Assembly: GCA_000827495.1 (NCBI GenBank)
Contig: KN817564.1
Location: 62,001-126,000, forward strand
DNA from: Hypholoma sublateritium FD-334 SS-4
Lineage: Eukaryota > Basidiomycota > Agaricomycetes > Agaricales > Strophariaceae
Length of the DNA stretch: 64,000 nucleotides
Reading direction: 5' to 3'
The notes below the pieces were generated by a model, which made no database searches, was not told the origin of the DNA, and saw only the letters and a program-made list of their open reading frames with translations. Below, piece after piece: positions 48,501 through 58,180 of this stretch. A program made the position numbers and the translations under genes. How positions within the stretch are numbered: position 1 is the stretch's first letter; each line of letters begins with the position of its first letter.

Positions 48501-48759
48501 CATCATCGCCCACTGTCTTTCAAACCAATCATAACAGCACTTCTAGTCTCTCACATCACATGAAACAAGACTCTGTTCTGGTTCCGGAAGATTCTGTGAC
48601 TGACGATCTATTTTCATTATGGTCGGACGTACCGGGCGCATTTAGGTAATGAATCATCTCCTCATTACCATCGTGTTTTTTCAGCCACTGACTCAAAAAT
48701 CTAGTCAGGATGAGTGGGACACCTACCTCGCCGATCTTGGCAATTCTTCATATCTATAG
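45536..48759 (+). CDS. Zn2Cys6 fungal-specific transcription factor, array copy 3
   Basis: Third tandem paralogue. Exon 1 (45536-45644) gives KKKRLAGACDACRKRK. Microexon 45694-45699 and the exon from 45752 finish the cluster (TKCDSAQMGGEPCTHCQ, then TTGIKCAHD). The coiled coil is YIDALEAKVKHTDKMYRLLQ. The middle domain shows PFMPLLHRPTFLRMLLEKQH, VIMVCALGARYSSDP and DPSGLSAGWQYFRQVPLHP, then YPIECDDEYWETDDPKQAF and IQIHRPFLTKKSPMSFASL. After THNKRRRDSS comes ISDWDILLLQMGH. The end is LFSLWSDVPGAFR joined to SQDEWDTYLADLG. No frame break is seen. Conserved intron positions with copies 1, 2 and 4 show that the array arose by segmental DNA duplication, not retroposition. Confidence 0.85.
45694..45699 (+). 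other. 6-nt microexon in zinc cluster, copy 3
   Basis: CAAAAT follows a CTGCTCTAG acceptor and precedes a GTGAGC donor. It completes Thr, adds Lys and begins the third cysteine codon. Introns on both sides are phase 1. Confidence 0.82.
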
Positions 48760-49870
48760 TATCGAAGTTTCTGGCGACTTTCCTTGACGATTTATAACGT
48801 TTTCAATTCTCTTTCCCGTCTCTAATAGCAAGCCAAGATGCCGGCAGCTACCACATCAAGATGCATAAGCATTCCACCTGCTCAAACCCCTCATGCCTAC
48901 CTTAAAAACATCAAGAACCCTTCCCCCTTTTCTATTTGTAAAATACGTCTTCAAAGTCACTACAAATCAGTTTTTGAAACTTCGTCAACTCTTGCCCAGA
49001 TACAGCGACATCAATTGACAACTTCATTCTTCCCCTTGTCTTCCCCACTCATGAAATATTCTAGAGACATATATGCTCATAATAGTTGCCAATTATCCAT
49101 TTTTCAATATGAATCATGGCCCTGATTTCTCAGGCGACAATCTGGGCGAGTTGTGGCGACATAGCGGCAGCCTAGGTGGAGATATTTACATAAAGAACGG
49201 TTTGAAGTTCTGGACCATTCAGAAGGACTGCAACTGGGAATCTGTGGAAAATACTGTACGCTCCACCGGCCCCTCGGCGCAGCGAGAATGTTTTACCCAT
49301 CAGAGTGGCCCGGGTAGCAAGTGTTCAACAAGGTTCAGGATCATCCAGCGCAGCTACCACTACATCTTGGCTAAGTACCTGTACATCAACGTCTCTGCAT
49401 TCCTTTAATGGAACATAGCTACCCATGGTCCCAGATGACACAAGGATGGCATCTGTCTTGCATCTGTCGATATCATAGCCACAACACCGCCGGAGAAGAC
49501 GGCATGAGACCTCGTTCCACGAAACCAGCGCGGCAGCAAAGCAGGTTCTCGAGCGCCCATCTTCAAAGTACTGGATCAGGCTACGCAAATACCATCCGCG
49601 TCTGTATTTCACGCTTCGCGCGAGTACTACGCCGGTACCATCCGCATTGAAATACTTTTGTTACTTGCTTCTACACTGCTTGGGTTCTAAATAAACTTTG
49701 CTTTGCCAACGTAAATAAACAGAATCATCACTATTTCCGGACCTACCTAATCATGCAGATCAGAGGCACTGACTTATTTATTCATTTCGTAACATCGTAC
49801 TACTTAATAGTGTTCTTTGTCCAGGTGAAGCATGGATGAGCGCTGATGAGCGGGTAATTTTTTGACGGGG

Positions 49871-49891
49871 CATCACATAACTTATGTGATG
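49871..49891. repeat. Perfect inverted repeat, 10-bp arms
   Basis: CATCACATAA and its exact reverse complement are separated by one base. It abuts a second, longer hairpin on its right and lies about 270 bp upstream of array copy 4. No terminal duplication that would mark a transposon end was obvious by eye. Confidence 0.75.
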
Positions 49892-49924
49892 ATTACTTAC
49901 CCACCTTGAAGGTGGGTAAGTAAT
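49892..49924. repeat. Perfect inverted repeat, 15-bp arms
   Basis: ATTACTTACCCACCT is followed by a 3-base loop (TGA) and an exact reverse complement. It directly follows the 10-bp-arm hairpin with no gap. It might be an operator-like palindrome, a transcription terminator of an unseen RNA, or part of a small inverted-repeat element. Confidence 0.8.
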
Positions 49925-50157
49925 CTATGTATATTTACGACACTTGTACAGCCACAATGCTACGCTTCTCTGGTCCCGTGGAGGCCGATATTATCAATGG
50001 CACACCAAAGTTCCACGGTTGCACCTACTTAAAATCACCCATGCCAAGTCAGCTTCCTTTCCTTGGAGAGTTGACTGACACCCGTCTGTCTGCTCATATC
50101 CGTTTTTCCGACACTATTTAGTACACGACAGACTTCACCCCTCGTGATTGACTTCCG

Positions 50158-53100
50158 ATGCCAGAGGCGGACGAAGACCTAGGCAATAATCCATTTTCCA
50201 ACTTCGAGTCTTCGCTGACGCCCGAAAGGACGAAGAAACGGAGGTTGCATGGTGCTTGTGATGCATGTCGGAAGAAAAAAGGTATGCCTGGTATACTTCC
50301 GCGCTAGCGCCCATGCTCATACACGCCTTTAGTTAAATGTATTGCTTTTTCGATGATCACCTCGGCCCCTATTTTATCTGACTATCTTTCAAGGCGATAG
50401 CGCAAAGATGGCCGGGAATATATGCACAAATTGCCAACTCTTGAACATTGAATGTACGCATAATACACCTAGGCAACCAAAGGTGCATTGCTCTAAGATG
50501 TTGGCTTGTACGAAATGAAACTAATGGTGTATGAGGATAGAAATCCGAAACTCAAGCAATGTGTGTCGTGATGAACATGAGAGCGTTGAGGAGTTAACAA
50601 TTCAGCATATCTAGATACATACTCGCCTTGGAACACAAAATTGAAAAGATGTTGCAGTTACTTCGTGAGGTGGATATCTTGACTCATTCGCTTCTCAGTG
50701 CGTAAAACTTACATTGTTTCCAGGCGTATCCGGACCAAGACATCGACTTCCTCGTGGATACATTATCCAACAACACATCTGAGAACTCTACGCCTGATCC
50801 ACCATCTCTTCCTTCCAGTTCTCCGGCTCGCGTGACGGGACTCAGGTATCCAGCTCTTCATACTGTGACAGCTGATTTGCAGTCGGCTACAGCGCACTCT
50901 ACTGAATCTGCCGATGAATCTTCTGACGGAGATGATTTAGAATACCTTGATCTGCAGAAGCAGCTCAGTACGCTTTCACTTGATTCTGTCGGCGATCGGT
51001 TCTTTGGGCAATCCAGGTAAGAAAATAGAATTGCACGAGCATTAAGCACACTCATACATCAACTTTGTCCAACTCAGTGTATTCATGTTTTTCAAGAATG
51101 TGTCTACTGTTAAAATGGAGGCAACTGGGGCTCAAAAAAAGCTAGGTTCGAGTAACTTCAAAAGACCTTTCTGCTGGAATATCCGACCAGTGCGTTCGAG
51201 GTTTTACTGAACCCGATATGACAATTTTCTAATATACCTCAATCCCATTGATTGCTCAAATCAGTGGGAAGCGGCGTTTTCGGACAGCCAGGAACTACAG
51301 TATACTTATCCGGACCAAGATCTTCTCCAGAGCTTAGTTTCCATCTATTTTGATAAATTAAACCCATACTTCCCAGTCTTTCACGAACCCACCTTCAGGC
51401 GCCTGCTAAACTCCGATGAGCATCGCACAAACACAGATTTCGGCATGACGGTCCTTCTTGTTTGCGCTTGCGCGTCTATATATTCTAGCGACCAACGAGT
51501 TATGATGCCGGGTGACACTTCCGGCCTCTCTGCCGGCTGGCGATTTTTCTCGCAGGTCCCGATGCACAGAAACAGAATGGTAGTGCAAGCCAATCTTTAC
51601 GACCTACAATACTATGCTGTGAGTCAAGTTGAATGTACATGCACATTTCTTAATCACCCATCATAACAGTTAGCATTGATATATACTCACAGCACATCTA
51701 TACCAAATACGGCGAGCAGCCTTTTGGGTATAGGTATGCAACACGCGCTCGAAAAGGGAGTACATCGTCGAAAACCGAATTCCGGTAAACCTTCTGCTGA
51801 AGAGGAACTGATGAAGCGGGCATTCTGGTTGGTTGACTTAGTACGGCCGTTTGAAGCTCCACATTGACGTTGGTCGATTTAGGTGTATGGTCAGTGTTGA
51901 CCGCTACATGGGCTCTTTTCTTGGCCGTCCTAGTATTATTAAAGATGAGGAGTGAGTATTGACGTCTACCTAACCCATCAATTCTCATTAGTGTTGCAGT
52001 TTCGACGTTGATTATCCTATTGAATGCGACGATGAATACTGGGAAACGGATGATCCGTCTCAAGCATTTAAACAACCCCCAGGCAAACCTTCGACAATCA
52101 CAGCGTTCGTTCAGGGACTCAAGCTTTGTGAAATGCTAGCATTTACTCTCCGAACACTTTATTCAACGAAGAAGTCTAAAGGACTTTCTGGGTTAATTGG
52201 AAACGAATGGGAAGGCCGAATTGTGACACAGCTGACAGCTTCAATGAGCGAATGGAAGAACTCGTTGCCTCAACATCGTCAGTACTTTACCTCTTTGCCT
52301 CTTTGACGACCCCGCTGACGACAAACAACAGTGCGTTGGAACCCGGAAGAGCGGAATCCCATATTCTTCCATCAATCTTCATATTTATATGCTACTTATT
52401 ACTACACCCAAATCCTCATCCACCGGCCTTTCCTGATCAAAAAATCGCCCTTGTCATTTCCAGCGCTGGCAATATGCACAACTGCTGCCAAAACATGTGC
52501 GGATATGCTGGAAGTGGCGGCAACAAGAGGATTACGAGTCACCACTCCTAATATCATCGTTGAGCCACTTTTCACATTCCGTATACCTTGTTAGCATTAA
52601 CGTACTTTTCAGATGGCTATCGTTTCAGCCGGCCTGGTGACCGTCCTTAACATCTGGGGTAACAAGCAATCACTACTTTACTCGGAAATAGACCAAGAAA
52701 TAGTGGTTCTACAGAAATGTATCAATGTTCTAAAGGAATGCGAAAGGAGGCAGCCTATGGCCGGGAGATTCTGGCAAGTCATTGATACACTGATGATCTG
52801 CCGACGCAACCCATTAATCCTACATTTTCAGTGACTTGCTAGGTGACCTTGCTGCGCTGAATGAGTATGGACCTACCTCTAGTAAACGACAGCGGGCTCC
52901 AGTGCAGCGCCCCCCGCCCGCGCCAGTGCCTGTCCAGCTCGTGCCGGCTCCCCTTGTCAACGCGGTTTCCGCACACGGTCCTCCTGCAGCACACATCCCG
53001 GTCGTATCTTCTATCCCCAATAACCATCCCATACCCGATAACAATCCTTTGGACAGGCCGTCGGCCATGACTAATAACGGCTGGGATGTTGATTTAAACC

Positions 53101-53435
53101 ATCTTCTTATGTTGGAATTGGATTATGCTACATCCCACCCTGAAATCAACTACTACGCGCAGGGTGCAAATCCTCCTGTCTATATCTCGCATGGAAATAT
53201 GCCTCACCAAGGCGCGGCCCCTGTTGGAATGCAGTCAAATACCAACTATATCCCACCGGGTTGGAACACTTTGAACCCTTCCCATGACGAGGTTCTATCT
53301 CTGTGGCACGATATGACTCATACCTTCCATAGGTAATGTTGATAGTCCATTATTCGGCGATGCTTGTACTAACAATCTATCTTACCCAGTGCTCAAGAGT
53401 GGGACACATACCGTGCTGGCTTCGGGAGAATATGA
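50158..53435 (+). CDS. Zn2Cys6 fungal-specific transcription factor, array copy 4
   Basis: Fourth and most diverged paralogue. Exon 1 (50158-50281) gives TKKRRLHGACDACRKKK. Microexon 50333-50338 and the exon from 50394 complete the cluster (VKCDSAKMAGNICTNCQ, then LLNIECTHN). The middle domain has LNPYFPVFHEPTFRRLL, VLLVCACASIYSSDQRV and GDTSGLSAGWRFFSQVPMHR, then YPIECDDEYWETDDPSQAF and ILIHRPFLIKKSPLSFPAL. The C-terminal third is Pro/Asn-rich and holds GWDVDLNHLLMLELDY. It ends LSLWHDMTHTFH joined by the last intron to SAQEWDTYRAGFG. All joins keep frame. It is more like copy 1 in the zinc cluster (RLHGACDACRKKKVKCDSAKM pattern), suggesting an old 1/4 split from 2/3. Confidence 0.85.
50333..50338 (+). 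other. 6-nt microexon in zinc cluster, copy 4
   Basis: TTAAAT follows a CGCCTTTAG acceptor and precedes a GTATTG donor. It completes Val, adds Lys and begins the third cysteine codon, which finishes as TGC here rather than TGT. Flanking introns are phase 1. Confidence 0.8.
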
Positions 53436-53802
53436 ACGATTTCTCGGCCCTTCTTGGCACTCCTATCTTTCCGATATGTACCTATTACTTATTATTCTTG
53501 TTGTTGTAAATCCTGTGTAAATCCTGTATCTTCATATGTATCAACTCTGTCTAACCCCGAGTTAACTCGCTCCAACATGAAATTTTCAATCAACTAGCAT
53601 GATAGCAACATAAAGATTTGTGATCCTTGTGCCCAACTTGTGCCTACAACTTACTTTTGACGAACTTTATTTTTAACTTTATCGACCTTATCCACGTGAC
53701 CAATTAATGAAACGCGTGGATCAACGCTGAGCGCTGAGCGCGAGTGTGTGTTGAACGTTGAACATTGAAATTTGACTGTGGCATCCTTTTGCTGAAGTTT
53801 CA
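53436..53802. other. Intergenic upstream of SNAPC3-like gene
   Basis: A 367-bp spacer with an ACGCGT at 53712-53717 and a short GCTGAGC direct repeat just after it, about 80 bp before the next start codon. AT-rich on its left. No open frame of note. Confidence 0.4.
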
Positions 53803-55184
53803 ATGAACGCGAATCTTGCACATACTCTGGACTCCCTTTTTGGTCCTCCTTCCGGTCTCATCAATGTATCCGAGTTTTTGGAGTCGCCGCAGGCACTTCC
53901 CACTCTCCCTGAAAACGAGCAAACTTTCGCCTCCGACATCATAGACCAGTGCAGGTACTCATCAACCCAGACGTACCTTTGAAATGGACTTGATTATTGC
54001 AAGCAGTGTCCACGATATACAAGATTCTCTGCAAGAAGTCTGGTCAAATCCTACCTTGTCTGCCTACCTGATCAAGGACCATGATCATACAGTTACCGCG
54101 CTCCATTCTTTAAGCCAAAGAAACTCGAAAGCAGGACGGAAGTCGCATCTTCCCGATCCTGATACCCTCGGAGTTGAGGTCGCGCATTTGCAAGGAGGCT
54201 TAGACACTGTCGTGCTGAAGAGTTTCAAGTAACTTTTACTGCTGTTATTTGACACGTCTTTGCCTTACTTTTCTTAGGTTAAACACAGATGCGGTTCTTT
54301 TCATGCGCACGCCCAAACACTCAGATCAAAACATATTGCATAAAAAGGTAGCCACATCGCAATTTGATATCCGATATCTGATTCTCAATCTGACGAAGAA
54401 AGTAACAGTAGATTCGGACAAGACTGCAGAGGAGCGGGAGGCCATCTTCGTCATTTCCGTTCACAGTAAGGTCACCTGGGGCCCGAGCTACGTGACTCGA
54501 ACATCTCAACATGCCTTTGTCTCCTCCCAAAGCCTGGGCGATGTGTATACTGCCATCCCTTGTATGTCGCGCGAGCTGCCTTCGGAGGTGGAAATCCAAG
54601 GCCAGGCCGACTGTGTTATTTGCATTGAAGACATTGCTTATAGCCACGAAAGTGCCAGTGGGGACGACTATGCCGAGTAAGGCCCCCTACATTTTCCCTC
54701 AAATATATAACTTACATATTTCTAGCAAGCTCATACAGCAACTTGCGCTTTCAAACAAAAAAGAGACAAAGTCGCTGACCAAGGCGTCCACCTCCCTGGG
54801 AAATACTCGCCTATCCTCGCTTTCTCTGCGAATAAATGAGCCATATTGGCTCATTCACCGAGGGAACTGCGAACACTTTCTAGTCATCGATCAAATCAGG
54901 TAACGATTCACTTAAATGATCGGTATTTCCAACTTATCGTATCTATTAGACTTATGCATCCATTAGATCCCAGTACCGGATATCCATTAACACTCCAGAT
55001 CATTCCCACCATCTTAGATATATGTCGAGCTTGTGGAAAAGTTCCTGCCGTTTGGTCGATTGTCGGAGACGTCAGGCTTGGTGAAAGCCCTTGCCTACTG
55101 TGCGGACCTTGTTGGAGGAATATGGGCCCCTCCAGTGACGCTGAGGTTATTGTCTCGTTATTACCTGAAAATTCATATAATTAG
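53803..55184 (+). CDS. snRNA-activating protein complex subunit 3-like (SNAPC3)
   Basis: A homologue of SNAP50, the subunit that contacts the proximal sequence element of snRNA promoters. The start ATG at 53803 gives MNANLAHTLDSLFGPPSGLI. Introns follow at about 53,954, 54,230, 54,678 and 54,899. The diagnostic C-terminal zinc region is present: LIHRGNCEHFLVIDQIRLMH, YPLTLQIIPTILDICRACGK and VWSIVGDVRLGESPCLLCGP, followed by CW. Earlier blocks (IRYLILNLTKKVTVDSDK, DCVICIEDIAYSHESASG) fit the domain. The end is SLLPENSYN. The family is widespread in fungi as a single subunit-like protein; whether a full SNAP complex exists here cannot be judged. Confidence 0.8.
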
Positions 55185-55507
55185 TGCGAGTCATTGTTAA
55201 GCACCTCTGATGTTGCTCTGATGAGTAAAATCTTAGGTCTACCCAGGGTCTGCCGGTACAAGTCGTGCCACTCCAACTTGCAACCAATCTGATACTGACA
55301 TTAATATTCTAATTGCGTGTGTATGCAAATTGTTGAAATGACTGTATTACAATTTCAATTGGGTCCAATCGTTGCAATATTGTTGGTTTCAACTTTCGAG
55401 CCAGTCTGCAAGTCTGTCGAGGGTCTGCAGCATCACATGATCGTTCTTGCTTGATCACGACGCGCGTTAATGATTTCCTTTCCTTCTTCTTGAATCTTGA
55501 ATCTTGA
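55185..55507. other. Intergenic upstream of COG7
   Basis: A 323-bp spacer between co-directional genes. A threefold TCTTGAA repeat sits immediately before and into the COG7 start codon region (about 55,488-55,508). Nothing else recognised. Confidence 0.4.
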
Positions 55508-58180
55508 ATGCCTATCCCGTCATCAACAAACCAAGTTGTAGAGTCCTTGGAGCAATACGACGATGTTATATCGTGGATAAACGATGTCTTAACTCCGAGT
55601 GACGCGGACAATTCCCCGACACCACTTGTCATAGATCTCGCAGAACTCGATTACCAAATAACGCAACTCCTGACGACCCTCGACATCGCCTCCGAAGATA
55701 CATCCGTTCAACTAGAACGAATAATTGATGATGTATCGCGAGGTGTTCCACGACTTGCATATGATTTGCATTTCATGAAAGATGGAGCTTCGACCCTCCA
55801 GAATGCTTTGTTAGGTGTCTTGCAGCGGTCCAAGGACGCCGTACCGAAGGAAACCAGTGATGCCCTGGATAATCTTCATCAGTTAGATACTATAAAGGTA
55901 CGAATGGAAGCATCTCGGGAGGTGTTGCGCGAGGCCGAAAGCTGGAGCACGCTGGAACACGAAGTAACTTCCTTGATTTTGGAGAAAAGCTATGCAAAAG
56001 CCGCAGAGAGACTATCGGAAGCCAATCGAAGTATGGTTGTATTTCAGAACACGCCGGAATATGACCCACGACGCACTCTTATGGTCAATCTACAAAATCA
56101 ACTAGAGGCAGCGTTAAGTACTGCATTGGTTTCTGCCATCAACGCTCAAGATTCCGCGTCTTGTCGGGAATACTTCTCTATATTTTCCATAATCCAAAGG
56201 GAATCCGAATTTCGAAATTACTACTATGGTTCCCGAAGATCTACCATTTTATCACTCTGGGAAAACGCACCTTTGCTCGACTGTGATCATCCTCGGACCA
56301 CTACAGCTGGGTCTCTCCAGAGTTTCGCGGATTTTTTGCCAGCATTCTACAGCAATTTTACAGCCGTTCTCAATTCCGAGAGGACTTCGATAGCTTCTAT
56401 ATTTCCAGACCCAATACCGACGTTGTCGCAGTTCATCTCCTCAACTATCACTTCCTTGCAACCAACAGCTCCCCAACGACTCGACTTGTATATTGCTTAC
56501 CATGGCGAATCTGCATTGGTCCACCTCATCCCTGCTCTACGAGCAACTGAAGACTTTGCTATTGATGTGGAGAAGATAATAGAGAAAGTGAAGTATGCCG
56601 CTTCTCCACCTTCAAGACAAGTTGGTCGTTCAGCTCCAGAAAAACCCCAGGCCCACCGCAGGCGTTCAAGCAGGATGTCTATCTCGCTGAGGCCCACTCA
56701 TCAGCGCCTATCGAGTTCAATTGGCGTCAACCGGGCTCTTACTGAAAGCCCGGATAGTATGGAATGGGATCAAGAACTATTCCAACCATTCTTGAACTTC
56801 CAGACCGATTATGGATCTCTGGAACGCCGTTTCTTAGACCATTCTCTGCTTGAAATAATCTCGAACGATACGCGGGACAATGTCTCCTTTTCGGACAGGC
56901 CCCGACTTTTCCGAGAGCGAGCTGTTGATATATTCGGAATCGCAGAGGGGAGCATGGCTAGGTGTAAATCGTTTACTTATGGTTATGGGTCTGTCGGCCT
57001 CTTGCAAGCCCTTGATGGATTCTTCCAGTCGTTCATTGACATGTGGACCGCTGACATTCAGACAGAACTTTATAACTCGGCATCTCTGGCAAAGGTTTCT
57101 GCATCTGATAACGAATTATCCGATCTGGATTACACGGCGCAAGACTGGTCTAGTATTCAGTTGTCCCTCCATCTTCTCGCCTCCGCCAGGACCGTTTCCG
57201 ACCGCATGTCAATATTCGAGACCAAGTTGAAGGCTTATCTGTCTCAGATAGCGGGGAATTTTCGAATGTCATTAAATGATCCTGCTAACTTTCCGATAGC
57301 CGCGAGCAAGGGGGAGAGCCAGTTATTGGAGCAATCGACGCTCAATTCGGCAGAACTACACGCCCTCCTAGCCAACGTCGAGAATGAAGGGATTGCGCGG
57401 GAACCGCTATTTTCTGCTTCCCTAAGACTGCAACCCCCAGTACCTGCTGTGAACCCAGACCCTCTGCTTGCCGACGCTAAAAAAGCCTTGTCAACTTTTG
57501 CTCAGACTTGTCAAAGTTCGACCACCAAAACTATTCTCTCACCTCTGCGAAATCATCTGATTGGTTATGCGTCACTGCCGGCATGGCGCTCTACAATCGA
57601 CACCAGTACTGTTACTTCAAGTAGCGATTTACGGGTTCCAACCTTCTCGCTATCTCAGACTGAGACCGTCCAAAAAGTGGCCGAAGGATTGCTCAATTTA
57701 CCTCGTCTTTTTGAAGTGTATGCAGATGACGACGCCCTTGCCTTCTCCCTGGATACGCTTCCTCATATCGGTTCAGAAACGCTCCACAATTTATCAGAAT
57801 ATAATCTCGAAATACCCACTCAGCAATCACATCGCAGAAGATCTTCCGTCTTTGTCAAGCCCAGCACAATCGACCCGGAGGTCGTCTCGTCAGCCTGGTT
57901 GCTATCGCTAGGACATACATTCCTCGAGCATCTTACTTCTGATGTTTTGCCTGCTATTCCTAGTCTGACAATTGCAGGGGCCGCCCAACTTGCATCCGAC
58001 CTGGAGTATTTGACAAACATTGTCCGTGCCCTTAACGTGGAACATGATGGTCTTGAAAAGTGGAAAACATACGTTAGCATGGATGCCGATGAAGGGAGAA
58101 AGACTCTGGGTGAGAGTAGTTCGGATGTGTTCGACCCCATTTTGGACCGTGTAGCCAAATTGCGGGGATGGAGATCATGA
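55508..58180 (+). CDS. COG7: Conserved oligomeric Golgi complex subunit 7
   Basis: An 890-residue single-exon gene, which is unusual in this intron-rich window. COG7 is part of lobe B of the COG tether that captures vesicles returning Golgi glycosyltransferases. The N-terminus has SWINDVLTPSDADNSP and LDYQITQLLTTLDIASED. Long helices typical of CATCHR tethers follow (DVSRGVPRLAYDLHFMKDGA, STLQNALLGVLQRSKDA), then YDPRRTLMVNLQNQLEAALS and EYFSIFSIIQRESEFRNYYY. Later come LQPTAPQRLDLYIAYHGESA, a Ser/Arg-rich insert (AHRRRSSRMSISLRP), and LASDLEYLTNIVRALNVEHD near the end. It contains no signal peptide or membrane segment, as expected of a peripheral protein. The start ATG is the first in frame. 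Confidence 0.9.
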   Translation: MPIPSSTNQVVESLEQYDDVISWINDVLTPSDADNSPTPLVIDLAELDYQITQLLTTLDIASEDTSVQLERIIDDVSRGVPRLAYDLHFMKDGASTLQNALLGVLQRSKDAVPKETSDALDNLHQLDTIKVRMEASREVLREAESWSTLEHEVTSLILEKSYAKAAERLSEANRSMVVFQNTPEYDPRRTLMVNLQNQLEAALSTALVSAINAQDSASCREYFSIFSIIQRESEFRNYYYGSRRSTILSLWENAPLLDCDHPRTTTAGSLQSFADFLPAFYSNFTAVLNSERTSIASIFPDPIPTLSQFISSTITSLQPTAPQRLDLYIAYHGESALVHLIPALRATEDFAIDVEKIIEKVKYAASPPSRQVGRSAPEKPQAHRRRSSRMSISLRPTHQRLSSSIGVNRALTESPDSMEWDQELFQPFLNFQTDYGSLERRFLDHSLLEIISNDTRDNVSFSDRPRLFRERAVDIFGIAEGSMARCKSFTYGYGSVGLLQALDGFFQSFIDMWTADIQTELYNSASLAKVSASDNELSDLDYTAQDWSSIQLSLHLLASARTVSDRMSIFETKLKAYLSQIAGNFRMSLNDPANFPIAASKGESQLLEQSTLNSAELHALLANVENEGIAREPLFSASLRLQPPVPAVNPDPLLADAKKALSTFAQTCQSSTTKTILSPLRNHLIGYASLPAWRSTIDTSTVTSSSDLRVPTFSLSQTETVQKVAEGLLNLPRLFEVYADDDALAFSLDTLPHIGSETLHNLSEYNLEIPTQQSHRRRSSVFVKPSTIDPEVVSSAWLLSLGHTFLEHLTSDVLPAIPSLTIAGAAQLASDLEYLTNIVRALNVEHDGLEKWKTYVSMDADEGRKTLGESSSDVFDPILDRVAKLRGWRS

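Larger units (their letters stand above)
48760..50157. other. Intergenic, array spacer 3-4, with hairpins and an orphan ORF
   Basis: A 1.4-kb spacer. It contains a pyrimidine-rich stretch leading to an ATG at 49109 and an open frame that ends at 49408 (starting NHGPDFSGDNLGELWRHSGS). This could be a short gene of about 99 residues, but no family is recognised. Two adjacent perfect hairpins sit at 49871-49924, listed separately. The remainder shows nothing. Confidence 0.35.
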
